A stretch of 64,000 bases of DNA from Tetmemena sp. SeJ-2015 (GCA_027382625.1 JAJKFJ010021392.1:1-64000); one strand, 5' to 3'; shown: positions 20,675 to 32,300, numbered from the stretch's first letter. A program made the numbers and translations. Notes: a model not told the origin generated them from the sequence alone.

Positions 20675-22552
20675 TCAAGGGGTAAGTCTCTTGGGGTCTC
20701 TGGGGAAGAGGGAGCACTTTCTGATGTTTCTGATTCCGCAGTAGAGCTTGACGACTCTCTCGAGACCGATACCGCAACCTCCGTGGGGAGGTGCTCCGTA
20801 CTTGAATGAATCGATGTAGTCCTGGATGGTCTTCACGGGGATGTTGTGAGATGTTGCTCTCTGAGCCAAGAACTCGGGGTCGTGGATTCTTTGGGCGCCT
20901 GAGGTGATCTCCTCTCCTCTCATGAAGAAATCGTAGGAGTTGGTGTAGTTAGGGTCGTGGGGGTCGAGCATGGTGTAGAAGGTCTGGCGTTGGTAGGGTA
21001 GCCGTAGAGCATGTAGAAGTCGGTGTCGTACTTCTCTCTCACGAGTCTTCCGAGGGTATACTCGTTGAAGGTGGTCAAATCCTCAAGAGGGGCCTGGACA
21101 AATCCTGCCTCATCGAGCATCTTGACTGCCTCCTTAAAGTTGAGGCGCACGACTGGGGTCTTGCACTTGAAGGGCTCAAAGTGGTTCAAATTAATCCAGT
21201 CAAACATATAAATGAATGGTACTGGTCTCTGACTGATTGGAGTTCTTTGCCGAATCTCTCCTCAAGGCCTTGGAAGATGTGCACAAAGAGGTCAGCAAGC
21301 ATGTCCAAGATTTCGAAATAGTTCACAACTTTATAAGACAGACTAACTGTGTGGGAATATACTATGTGAGTGCTCCTTGAATACCATTTCCATATCGAGT
21401 CCAGTGAATTCGCAAAGGTGGCGGTTAGTGTTTGAGTCTTCAGCTCTGAAGACGGGGCCAATTTCGAAAACTCTCTGCATATCACCGCAGAGCACCATCT
21501 GCTTGTAGAGCTGAGGTGATTGAGCGAGGCAAGCCTCCTGCTCGAAATACTTCAGTCTGAACACGTTAGCACTGCATTTAGTAGTTAGTGAATAATATTG
21601 AGCACCTCCCTCAGAGGTACCTCCAATCAACTTGGGTGAGTGAATTTCGACGAAGTCTTTGCTGTACAGGAATTCTCTGAAGAGTATAAAACAATGAAAT
21701 GGGATAATAAAAGAAGAGCATTCCAACTGCTGACTGTAGTCTCATGAGAGCCTGGTTGGCAGGTACTCTAAATCGATGATTCTATTGTTCAGTCTCACAT
21801 CCTGACCGACGACTGCGAGCTTTCCGTCCTTAGACTCTTCAGCTCCAGCTCCTCCCTTTTCCTCGTCCTCTTGGTTCTCGACTCTTCTGCTTGCATCTTC
21901 AAGTTGAAAGAGTAACTAATTTTGCAAGCACAGATCAGTTTACTATAAGTTGGAAAGGAAGCATGGGAACTGACTTGTTGACAACCCAGATCTCTTTGAT
22001 CTAGAGTTCAACCTTCTGTGAGCAGGTCTGAACTGGCTTTTCTGGGACAGTGACAAGTGCCTTGATATCAACGATACTCTCCTTGGGAATCTTAGCTGCG
22101 AAGGTGGTCATACCCTTGGAAATGCCCTCAGATACTGCTAGTACTGCCTGGATGGTTGCGAACTGTTCGCGGACAACGATGAAGCACATCTTTCCAGATC
22201 CTCTGGAAGCGTGGAGTCTACCTCTCACGAGCACCTCCTGTCCTGCCAGGGTCTCATCGATGTTCTTGACTGCGTGGAAAGTGCGGGCGTAGCGCTCGTC
22301 GGGGTTGGACTGAGAGCGATTTAGCTCCAACTCTCCGAAGAGATGAGCGGATGGATCATTAGGATCTTTCTTATACTCCTCCTCTGCGGTCTTCTTCTAT
22401 CTTGCTGCGAGACGTTCCTGCTTCTTCTGGTCCTTAGACTGCTTTGAGTTTTGCTTCTTGTTCTCCTCGGTGGCTGCTGCTGGTTGCTGTTCAGTGGTGG
22501 CTGCTGGTTGTTGGTCCTTGACCTCCTCGGTGGCTGGTTTAGTGGCGTCCAT
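20675..22552 (-). CDS. DARS1: Cytosolic aspartyl-tRNA synthetase with five IESs
   Basis: Class II synthetase charging tRNA-Asp. From ATG at 22552 there is a lysine/glutamine-rich N-terminal extension, then the OB-fold anticodon-binding domain ([20 protein letters not shown]). The catalytic domain shows the family's [19 protein letters not shown], the motif 2 [39 protein letters not shown] and the motif 3 GIGLERVV. It ends [10 protein letters not shown] then TGA at 20675. Five splice-less inserts with pointers CAACTT, CTCTTC, GTGCT, ACT and ACCA each restore the animal-type alignment when removed. Two one-base losses, at RPFYT near 20995 and near 21765, break the frame and look like homopolymer errors. 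All catalytic motifs are present. Confidence 0.95.
21186..21220. other. IES 5 of AspRS, pointer ACCA (TGGT on + strand)
   Basis: 35-base insert; repeats at 21182 and 21217. Excision gives [12 protein letters not shown], matching the family's EPFKF region. Confidence 0.8.
21323..21371. other. IES 4 of AspRS, pointer ACT (AGT on + strand)
   Basis: 49-base insert; repeats at 21320 and 21369. Excision joins VFKEH to [11 protein letters not shown] in frame. Confidence 0.75.
21573..21605. other. IES 3 of AspRS, pointer GTGCT (AGCAC on + strand)
   Basis: 33-base insert, a multiple of three with no stop, so it would be silently translated if retained. Repeats at 21568 and 21601. Excision restores SEGGANVF. 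Confidence 0.85.
21685..21718. other. IES 2 of AspRS, pointer CTCTTC (GAAGAG on + strand)
   Basis: 34-base insert; repeats at 21679 and 21713. There is no usable intron. Excision gives [20 protein letters not shown] at exact family length. Confidence 0.9.
21907..21952. other. IES 1 of AspRS, pointer CAACTT (AAGTTG on + strand)
   Basis: 46-base insert; repeats at 21901 and 21947. Excision gives LPFQLEDA, aligned to LPLQLDDA of animal enzymes. Confidence 0.85.
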
Positions 22553-22559
22553 ATCTTGC

Positions 22560-23338
22560 GTGGAATTATAAGTTGAGTAGAATTAGAGTGGGTGTTGAGC
22601 TAATGCTGCTGCTCTATTAGTAAATATTTAATTATTTATGGCAGTCAGTGCACTCATTCCCTTATTAAGCTTTTGCGGCCAATTAAAACCCTCAGCTACC
22701 CACTTCTAACCAAAAGCACTTAAACTATTGACTCTAATAAATCGAGGAATAGGAAATCTTATTAAATTAATTGCAACTCCTCCTCCTTATTATTGTTTAA
22801 AATTCCCTTCCCTTTAAATTAAAACCAAAAAAAAGGTAAATTTGAAAGGGGAACAAAAAATTTTTCTAAAAAATTTTTGTTTTTTTGTTTAAAAATTAGT
22901 TAAGATGAATTGACAAAGCGGCTAGGCTATTGAGAACTGCCAGCAACAAGATCGAGGTGGGCATTTCTAAAGTTAAGGTGACTTAGTATACCTCAATTTA
23001 AGATAGGCAGATAAAATTTTGGACTTTTAGGAAGTAATCGAATATAATCGGTAGTATCCCTTTCTTACCTCATTTGTAATGCAGAAAATTTCTACAAACT
23101 CAGCTTAGATTGTTTAAGTAGCATTTGTGGATTTGGAATTTAGAGTATGAAGGAGATACTCACAATTTTCGAAGCAGGTGGTAAATATAAATGAAAATGT
23201 TTGAGTAAGGCAAGAAGATAAAGTACCCTTCTTTTTTTACCTTCAATTCAAAACTGGATCATTAAATCTTCATTACAAGAAGGGGTGGTGTGTTTTTAAA
23301 ATATTTTGAAAAGAGGAATTGATAATTGAGAATTAAAA
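22560..23338. other. Divergent intergenic region with a short homopolymer island
   Basis: Lies between the 5' ends of the minus-strand AspRS and the plus-strand p24 gene, so it should hold both promoters. No TATA-like or other motif stands out. Bases 22790-22900 are made of A/T runs of the island type. Confidence 0.4.
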
Positions 23339-24175
23339 ATGAAAGTGACTTTGCTAAGTGCTTTGCTTATGAGTACTATTGTGTCCTTATTTGGAGTGAG
23401 TGAGGGTGCCTACTTCTACATCTCCAAAGGACAATCTAAATGTTTCAAGGATGAGATGCTCAAAGACACAGTAAGTCTTAAATTTTCCAAAATTTCTCTT
23501 TAGCAAATGAGTGTGCAAGTGTTGATAAAGGACATTTCAATCGTGGAGTCTATGCTTGATAACATGGACACGAATTATGCAATTATAGAAGTCAAAGATC
23601 CCAAAGGAAAGCAGTTCCACTAAGACCAATTCCCAACCGAGCAGACTACTATCTTCAAGACTAAATCAAGTAAGAAGAGTTAAGATCCCCGTTTATAGGT
23701 CTAACTATAACCTCTGATATTCTTATTGATAATTAACGTTGCTTTAGATGGAGTTTATAAGATCTGCTTGTCGCTATCTCCAGCAACTTTTGGAAAATTG
23801 GAAGGCCAGCAAGTAAGGGCTGAGCTTAAATTCTCAAACAGCTTAGATGTAAAGCAGTTTGAAAAACCTGCCAGTAAGAAAAACTAAAAATTTATTATAA
23901 AAATTTAGAAAAGGGAGCCTCAAAAAAGTCCACAGAAAGAGGAAGCGCCCAAGGAAACACAAGCCTCAAGTGGGCCACTTTTTTTCCCTTCTCAAGAGGA
24001 GAACTGAAAATATCTTGAGAACATTCAATAATTTATAACCTTAATTTTAATTAATAATTTGATGTATTTAATTAGTGATTGCATGACATGATAAACAGAC
24101 AGATCTATGACAAAGAGAGGGAGCAGCAGTACGAATAGAACATAGATGCACTTCACAGCAGATTCACCACTTTGA
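23339..24175 (+). CDS. p24/TMED family cargo receptor, membrane end missing
   Basis: p24 proteins cycle between ER and Golgi in COPI/COPII vesicles. From ATG at 23339 there is a signal peptide, then the GOLD domain with the family's first cysteine (KCFKDEM), IEVKDPKGKQF and the second cysteine in NGVYKICLSLS. Introns at 23471-23503 (33 nt) and about 23670-23745 have GT...AG ends. A proline/lysine-rich linker and a coiled coil (MINRQIYDKEREQQYEQ) follow. The transmembrane helix and KKXX-like tail expected next are absent: the sequence passes into a homopolymer-rich island at about 24175. The last MDS is therefore displaced or hidden in poor sequence. Confidence 0.8.
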
Positions 24176-24545
24176 AAAAATTTAAAAATTTCCAAAACCT
24201 TGGCCCTTTTTGATTTTCTTGGAAGGTTTTTGGAAAAATTTTTTTTTTACATACAAAAAAAAAAGAAAAAAAATTTGAAGCAAAAATTTCTTTTCCGGTC
24301 CAAAGAAACAAAAAGTTTTTCCCTTTTAAACAAAAAAAGAAGAATGAAAAAAATGCCGGGGAAAAAAAACTTTAAATTTTTTTTAATTGGAAAAAAAATT
24401 TTCAAATTCCCTTTTTTAATTTGCCAAAAATTTTTTCCTCCTTTTTTAACCAAAATTGAAAAAATTTTTTTAAAAAAAAAAATTTAATTGCAGGTTTAAT
24501 TTTATGGAACATTTGGTTAAACTTTTTTTTAAAATAAAATTTTTT
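24175..24545. other. Homopolymer-rich island
   Basis: A and T runs up to about 11 bases, with nearly all bases in runs. It sits exactly where the last part of the p24 gene should be. Open frames inside it encode only Lys/Phe-rich strings and are not genes. Confidence 0.55.
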
Positions 24546-24623
24546 GAAGAGAACAATAGCGGATAGTATTAGGGTGGGAAAAAAGTGAATTATAAAATAT
24601 CTATATTATAAATAAATCATCAA

Positions 24624-27600
24624 ATGGTGGAAAGGAACGGAGATTAAGAGTTTCACGACTATCTCAGCTTCAGACACAACACTGAGGTCCAACAGACCCT
24701 CGACAAACAACGACAAGGTACTCTTTCTGAAAGATTGCTTATGACCCATCTCATCCTTTTCCTATAGAAAAGATCATCTTCTCAACAACAATTAAAGTTT
24801 ATTTGAAGCAATCTTTTCCTTTTAATATTTTTTGATTTCTCAACCCAGGTTATAAAGTTCAATAGATTCGGCATGAAGCAGGAGCGCAATCTGCTGCTGA
24901 CCAATGTTTATCTTTCCAATCTTAAGAAATATCGTAAGAATGCAGTCCTCTTTCAAATCCTCACTCTCACTATCCTGCCATAATTCTCATCTCACTTTTT
25001 CAATAGAATTCCAAAGAAAGATCCCTATTTCCAGAATCAAAGATAATAGATATGCATAGGAGTCAATTTCTTTTGTGTGTCTTATTATTAAGGAAGGATG
25101 CTTTGAATTTATTGTACATGTGAAGTAAGAGTATGACTACAGATTCGTCTGCGAAGAGTAAGTTTCTAAATCAAGATAGATCACGATAAGAATACTGATC
25201 CCTCAAAACATAACCCAAACCAAAAAACAAAGTCATAACAAGCACCCTCGCCCACGGATAGACATTTCCCATTTTCTTTTCTTACATAGAAGTATTAACA
25301 TTATTGTAGGCGTGACGAATTTTTCAGAGCTCTGAAGAAGGTTTACTACGACTTGAACTAGGAGAATCTGCCAATTTACGGAGTGGTAAGTAGCAGCTCT
25401 ACGATATTTCTAGAGTTCTCAGAATTCGAACTCTAAACATGAATCACATCGCGAGAGTGGTCGTAATCATTAAGAAAAATTAATAAGCCTCCTCGCCTCT
25501 ATAATTGACTTTAAATTGGCACAGCACTTTTCAAAAATTTAACACTTTTATAGCCAAACAACAACTGAAGGACTACGCCACTTCCAAGAAAGATATGAAG
25601 AAAGGCGTTGAGATCGTTCCAGAGGAGAACTAAACTTAAATGAACTACTTTAAAGATTTTGCTTATAAAAGGTAGGTGCTAAGTTTACAGGTTACGTAAT
25701 GAGGATTTGTACAATTCAGATTCAAGCTCTAAGCAATTTGGTCAGAAGGGCTCAACAGCTTCTACTGCCTCTACAAACTCTAGCTCATCGACCCCAGAAA
25801 ATGTTCAAAGTTTCAACAACATATATCCTGAGGAATACTCAGAAGCTCATGGCTTATATTTAAAGCGAGTGTTGATCATTAGAATTCCATTTTATATTGA
25901 ATAGAGGCATCAACGACTCTCTACGCCAGAGCTGGAGATAAGAGAGTGGGTCTTCAAGATTTCCTGATTAGAAAGGTTATCAGAAGTCTTCATTTCCTTT
26001 GATTTAGCTTTGGAAAGGTGTTCTTGGTGGAGAAAAAGAACAGCAGCGAGGTATACGCCATGAAGTCACTCAGAAAAGATCTAAAGTTTTCTCTTTAATG
26101 AGTCTTTCTAGTCGAATAGCACAAAGCTCGAGAAAGAGATTCAGAGCAACTCTTAAATATGTCATGTGCTCGTAGGCATGCATTACGTTTTCCAAACTGA
26201 AGCATCTTATTCAAATAAAAATTTGAGCAATCTTAGTCATGAGATTTGTGAGAGGAGGAGAGCTGTTCATGCATCTCAGAAATGCTACTAGGTTCCCTGA
26301 GGAACGTGCGAAATTCTAACTCCAATATATTGAATGAGACCTCAAGCCTGAGAACATCCTCATGGACAGAGTGAATCAGAAAATAAAGTTCACACCTTCC
26401 CAGTAGACTGTGGGTCATCTAAAGATTCAGAAGAAGCCAGTCTATTTCCCTGACCCTCAGAGACATAAGATTAAGATGAGCGACGAAATTAATTTAACCT
26501 ATAATTAGTTTCATAATTAATAAATGAATCGCCTGCCAACAGACTAGGTACTAAGGGAGGTCTTGAAATTCTATTTAACTGTAGCTCTTGAGCCGCCCTT
26601 CAAACCTAAACTTTCTTCAGATTTATTAGACGTATCTAATTTCGACTCCCAATTTACCTCAGAAGAGGCTATCAACTCGGTTATTCCCACCGCAAAGCTA
26701 GATCAAATAAGGAAAAATCAAGCTGCGTTTGAAGGATTTGATTGAAAAATATCTTAATACCAGAATCAAGGCTGCAACCAAGTCCACAGTCGAAGGATGC
26801 TTTGATATTGATTAAATATTTCTTATAACATTTTACAATGTTAAATTCTTAATTTTTAAAGCTCATGGCTTCAGAGAGGCGAATTTAAAGTTATCGGACG
26901 TGGTAGCTTTGAAAATTGGGAGTAAGAAAAGATGTAATCATTGATTATGACCAGGTAGAGAGCACAAAGTTTATTTTTTAGTTTGAAGGAGATTCTCATG
27001 CAAGCTGATCATCCCTTCCTCGTAGATAATTTAATGTGTGTTTAAAACTGAGCAGAAGATCTTTTTCGTCATGAGTTTGTTAAAATTCTGGTAAATTCTA
27101 CGCAGCACAAGTGGCTCTTGCAATTGGCCACTTGCATAAAAAGAATATCATATACAGAGACCTCAAACTACTTTGATCTGGATAATCTATATTTTTTATT
27201 GATGGACGAGGATGGATATATCTGCTTGACTGATTTCGGACTTGCTAAGATTTTGAATGACAACGCACAGGCCTTCTCTTTCTGTGGTACCCCAGAGTAC
27301 CTGCCCCTGAAATCCTAAATGAGAAAGGTCACACTCTACACATTGAATAGACTGGTGGGCACTCGGCATTCTAACATACGAGATGATCGTTGGTTTCCCT
27401 CCTTTCTACACTGGAAGCAACAACAATCTCATCATTTAGAACTAAAATCTTTTAATTTAATCTTAAGATGTACGAGCTAATTAGAAAGAAGCAGTTTGGA
27501 AATAGATGAATATTTCCTTTGCGACGAATGCAAGGACTTCATCTCAAAAGTAAGCTAATCTATATCCGTTTTACACTTCTTTAGCTACTGGAGAAGGACC

Positions 27601-27714
27601 CTGCCAACACTAGAAAATACAAATTGTATCTCACCAAGGTCTTGAAGAGATCATCGGACACGAGTTCTTCTCAAGTTTAGACTTCAACTAATTATTGGGC
27701 AAGACTCTTGAGCC
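24624..27714 (+). CDS. AGC-family protein kinase, germline-scrambled (17 segments, odd/even pattern)
   Basis: A Ser/Thr kinase with an N-terminal PH/TH1-like membrane-binding region ([15 protein letters not shown] ... [15 protein letters not shown], about 24860-25400; introns with GT...AG ends) and a serine-rich linker. The kinase domain is split between two clusters and becomes continuous only when they are interleaved. It then shows [58 protein letters not shown] and the AGC tail [12 protein letters not shown]. It ends with the hydrophobic motif FEGFD and TGA at 26743. Catalytic Lys, RD, DFG and APE are all there, so the macronuclear product should be active. Single-base slips near 27303 and 27345 look like errors. 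The start codon is tentative. Confidence 0.92.
25920..26745 (+). other. Odd-numbered MDS cluster of the scrambled kinase
   Basis: Segments, each ending in a pointer shared with the even cluster: to 25981; 26006-26080; 26118-26142; 26169-26200; 26236-26318; 26336-26367; 26431-26487; 26532-26567; 26585-26745. Spacers are 17-63 bases. The pointers in order are GTTATC, AGCTTTG, AGAAAAGAT, AGCACAAAG, GAGATTC, CTCGTAG, AAACTGA, GTCATGAG, AAATTCTA, GAGACCTCAA, ATGGAC, AAGAAGC, GCGACGAA, CCTGCCAACA, AGGTCTTGAA, CTCTTGAGCC. Confidence 0.95.
26890..27714 (+). other. Even-numbered MDS cluster of the scrambled kinase
   Basis: Segments 26890-26911, 26925-26969, 26989-27025, 27045-27075, 27093-27166, 27202-27492, 27521-27609 and 27637-27714, with spacers of 13-35 bases. 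Each begins and ends with the same pointer as the matching odd segment. Segment 27202-27492 contains an ordinary non-scrambled IES (27436-27469, pointer AT). Segment 27521-27609 contains a 35-nt spliceosomal intron (27550-27584), so RNA and DNA splicing occur in the same gene. Confidence 0.95.
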
Positions 27715-27971
27715 TAAAAGTAATTTATGCGCTTTCACTTTCTGGATTTGATTGAAAAATTGCAATAATATTAAAGAAAGTCATTCATTATTTTGCAAGT
27801 TATTTATTATATATAATCACAGTTATTGCTTTAGTTTCTCCGATCCACACGCTCCATCTCAATCTACTCTCTTTATAAGAAGAGCATGAATGATTTTGTG
27901 TAATTTATTTTACGGTATTTTCTAATTATAAATTATAACTATGAAAGGAATTTCTCTAAGCTCTAAATAAA

Positions 27972-28904
27972 ATGAGTCAACATACACATTCATACAAAGA
28001 AACACACATCTGTATCCATTTTATTATTAGCTGGGTGTTATTTGTAGCAGGTTTGCTGTTGGGTCATTCAGAAGCTCAAACCTAGATATCAGCGAGCACC
28101 TTCCAATAAATAAACAACATATCTACTCCCAACTTCACCTGCACTTACTATACCAGAAACGTTAATGGCCAACTCTACTTTCACGCAAACCTAAATCTAG
28201 CTAACTTTAATGTGAATGAACTTATATTTTATGAGCATATATTTACTATTTGAATGTGAATGGATGGGCGACAAACCAGGGAATCTGGATGGTGCTGGGC
28301 TACATGGACGATGAGTCTGCTGCTTTCTATGATGGAGCAATCTGCAAACTGACATCAGTGAATTTCACTCCCTCCAAGGATTTGACTTACATATCTTGCA
28401 CCGACATCTACTTCAATAAAACTACTTTCGTCATGGGTAACGATGCAAATGCCATTTTATATTTTATGATGCTTATAACAACGTTTCGACAAATTTAACG
28501 GGCTCGTCAACCTCATACACAACATCCAATGGAATCACTTACATAAACCTTAACATTCAAATGTACAGACTCTTCGAAGTAGACAATATCAAATATTTGT
28601 AGATAGTGTAAAATATTAAAATGACAACAGCACATAGGACTATAATTTAACTGATGGGTAGATGGGCATGGTCACTTTCTTCTCCTATGGAAAACTTACA
28701 AATGTAATTTAAATTTTTATCTTAGGATATTTATATTTTGCAAATGGAGCAGTGGCAGAGTCTTCAACATTTGTGGCTACTAACTTGACTAAGGCGTATT
28801 TAAATCTAATTCCGATAGCGTAGATAAGTTGGGCAGTTACCTTCAGCCAAGTCTATAAATTTGGAGTACTCGTCGTGGCCACTCTATTTATCCTAAGCAG
28901 TTGA
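27972..28904 (+). CDS. Secreted/surface protein with DOMON-like domain
   Basis: From ATG at 27972, a basic start and a hydrophobic segment (FIISWVLFVAGLLLGH) form a signal peptide. A beta-rich domain follows with N-glycosylation sites. Its core NVNGWATNQGIWMVLGYMDD and AAFYDGAICKL resembles DOMON domains, which bind haem or sugars. The frame slips near 28235 (a TGA after HIFTI) and again near 28490, consistent with IESs or indels. The end is hydrophobic (VYKFGVLVVATLFILSS) just before TGA at 28902, as in a GPI-anchor signal. Haem or sugar binding is not shown by the sequence. Confidence 0.5.
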
Positions 28905-29319
28905 GAGAAAATATATATACTAGAATACAATATTTTGCAATTATTCTCATCCATCTCTCATTTCACTTATACTTAATGTAAATGAATTGTGGATTAAAAT
29001 TTAATCTAGTTTTCTAAGAGTTTAATAAAAATAATTTTTTAATATCGAGAAAGAATATTAAGTTGAATTTAATGCTCAATTGTTCATTATAATGCATAAT
29101 TTGGCAGCAAATGAAGTAGGATATCAGAAATGAATCAAGGCATCAAATTGCAAAAATATTATAAATTAGAAATGAATCAAATCCCCCAATCCACAACACT
29201 TTCTAACACCACTCACCCTCGACTTAAATAATAAACAACAGCCTCTCCCATCTTATTAGCCTAAAAAGTTCATCATAATCTTCTACAATATTCCCAAATA
29301 CAACTCCTTAGAATTAATT
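28905..29319. other. Intergenic AT-rich stretch
   Basis: Nothing recognised beyond AT-rich sequence between two plus-strand genes. Confidence 0.4.
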
Positions 29320-32300
29320 ATGCCAAGACCAGTTAGAAGGCGTTTAAGCAGATAGTTCTACTCAAAAACAGGCAAAATAAGGCTACAAATAGGAAGACGC
29401 TTATCGCTAACTCCAAATTACAAGAAAATAGTTCACCTTCCAAAAGTGGAACGAGATAAAAAATAATAAACAAAAGCAAACATATTAATAACAGAGCAAC
29501 ATTACTCTTTAAACTTAAAGGAGGATACTTTAGTTCCAGAACATAATGATTTGAGAATCCTCACAAATTATTTTTATCATTTTTTATACTATCTCTATTT
29601 TGTTGATGAGAATCCATAATAACGAAGGGGGCGAATAATTTGGCAAATACTTAGAAGGACTTCGAAAAATATAAGGATAAATTTGTGAACACACTAAATA
29701 TAAACACATCTTCGTCTCCAAGGATGTAATCTTCAACTGTCTCAAATTCTATCACCCCCTAGATATTAAGGAGGCACCAATACTTCTTCGATTCTAAGAT
29801 TTTTTAAAACCCAGAGTTAAGAATAATTCTAGGTAACTTTAAAAATTATCCAAACTTATTTTAAAGAAGGAGATCAATTCAACGACTTCAAAAGATCTAG
29901 AGCTAGATACAGTCACAGACTGAGTCTATGATTACAGATGAAGAAGAGAAAACTCACAAATCCAAACTATTATTTAAGAGCCATCAATTCTCCAACCCCT
30001 GGGGTTAGACATGCTATCAGAGAAAGAGGATGAGGAGGAAGAAATTAAAGAGAGCTCCTCACAATCTTACAACTCAGACTCAAGAGTAGATGTTTATAAA
30101 TACCTCCCCTGGCCAACTAAAACAAGCAACATTAAGTTAAAATAGAACTAAAATAGTCGCAACTAGATTGGTTTGCAATTAATTTATAGTAATTATATTT
30201 TGTATTCACACCACTTTGTTTAAAACATCATTCACTTTTTTAAATTAGTGAAACCATTTAAGACTCTCGCAAATTAAACTATAAACTTATAAGAATTGCA
30301 GGAGATGTAGTTCTACAATAATTAAAATTAAACGGCATGCATCAAAGCTATCAAAGACTCCAATATAAATAATTAATACAACATTTCCACTGCCAAATAG
30401 AATAATTTTAATTAAAACATGTTTGAATCTAACAACTTTCACCCACTCAACTTACAACTCCACAGCTTTGATTCTAAGTTGGAGCAGAGGAAATAAACTT
30501 AAAATGGTAAAGGGCTGAAGAAACTGGGGATGCTGCAAACCCACAGGAGGCAAGCCTCGCTTTATCAGCAGCAGAACTATCACACACATGATAAATCCTC
30601 GGATTCTATGAGCCATTTTGTTACCTCTGACAAGTCCAATATCCTGCCGTCTATCAACCTATCAAGTCGTAACAACTATAAACGTGATATCTTTCTATGA
30701 TTGACTTTTATGAAATAATTGTTTTGAACAACTTGAAAATCAGAAACTTGAAAGAAGTTGGAAAATAATAGCAGCACCAGAACTCACAAAAATCATTTCA
30801 GTCTCAACCACCGACTCTTAGAATGAGCTAGCAGGTGCTAGAGAAGTACCAGGAGGCGCTGGATGCGAATAAAGAACGCAGCAATCAGTTCTCTCAATAT
30901 TTGGAAAAGGAAATAGGTTACTCCCCGGAGCGCATTATTGCTAAACTTGACCGCCCATCAAATAACCGAATCTAATTAGACACATATCTTATTTGAAATA
31001 TTTTTTAATATAATTTTTTAAACTCATTATTCTTTAATTAGAGAGGAGCGGTGATGGGACTCGAATAAGCATGCTCAAATCTAATTTTCAATCCACTCAT
31101 TACCAAGAATACCTTCAAGGCAAGTAGAAATTAGTTGAGCTCTCAAATAAGCTTCACAGTTTGAATCTGGATAGTTAGGTGATTTCTGAGAGCACTGTGG
31201 CAGATACTACTCAACCTTAAGCTAAGTTGAGTGTGGCTGCTGAGTACGACTCCATGATTAAACTTTTCTCTGACTGCAGCTCTCTCAGCAAAATTACAAA
31301 TAAAAATAATGACTGTTGTGAAAATAACACCAACTTTAATTCTGAGACGAATCTGCTCCAATCAAGGAGAGATTCTTAGAAAATGCTCAAACCTTTATCT
31401 TAAGGAAAATATACTTTATACTTTCTCTAGTATATTTCTTATCTCTGAATAATTCTATGGAGAGATAAATCCTGAGAGACATGAGTTAAAAGAAGGCACA
31501 GAGTTTAAATCCTTCTAAAGTTTAGCAATTTAAATTTTCCCTTTTAAAGCACCAATATAATATTTTCTAAAGTGAAGCATCTGCTGCCCACCACTCGTGT
31601 GAGTGAGATAATGACGGGTAGAGAACTCATTAAACAATAATAGCAGAATTTAGATTTAAAATTATTAATAAATAGGGGATCCCTCTCGAGCAGACCCGAA
31701 AATCTTACTATCCGAGCTGAATAGATATCTTAGTCGACTAGTTTGAATCGGTCCAAAAAGGATCCGAGAGCATTATAAAATTAATAATTACATCTCAGGG
31801 CTAAGTTATCACAAGGATAAAAAAAGATGTTAATATAATGATGAGTATATATTATGAGCATTTTAAGGAGCTATGAAGAAGGAAAGTTCGAAGTAGGTGA
31901 AACTCTCCCCTAACTGTGTTGCTCTAAAGACCAAGGGCGAGTCACCTGTTTAAAACAATAACATGAAGAATAAGCAATTGCTAAAGGCAATCCTCGAGGG
32001 GCCTATGGATTTTGAGGATGCTCAGACCAGCCCCATGAAATAAGTTGAAAATAATGGACTGAGGGTCTCTCACAAAAGGTTTTTGAGCACTCAGATATAA
32101 GTAGTAAATAGTTTTTAACTTTATTTCTGGATTATTTAAGTTGAGGAATTACAAAAGAACCCGATTAGATTGGAGCCCTTATTCTAGTCTAGACAGCGAA
32201 AATTGACCACATCAAGTATCTCACCAGATAAAATTCCTGCTAAATAAAATCCAATGCCACTGCCTCTTAAGATTGATAGTGTGAGCTCTCAAAGAGTGTC

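Noticed and set aside
21679..21718. IESs as ordinary short introns
   Set aside because: For several inserts no GT...AG pair keeps the frame, and removing the direct repeat unit restores the conserved alignment. True introns (for example 23471-23503, 27550-27584, 57548-57584) look different, with GT at the donor and TTTAG or ATGTAG-like acceptors.
24200..24487. Lys/Phe-rich protein in the homopolymer island
   Set aside because: Open frames on both strands arise from A and T runs and have no protein-like composition.
24624..27714. Two adjacent AGC kinase pseudogenes
   Set aside because: The two are exactly complementary: what one lacks the other has, with shared repeats of 6-10 bases at every boundary. 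Independent decay would not give that.
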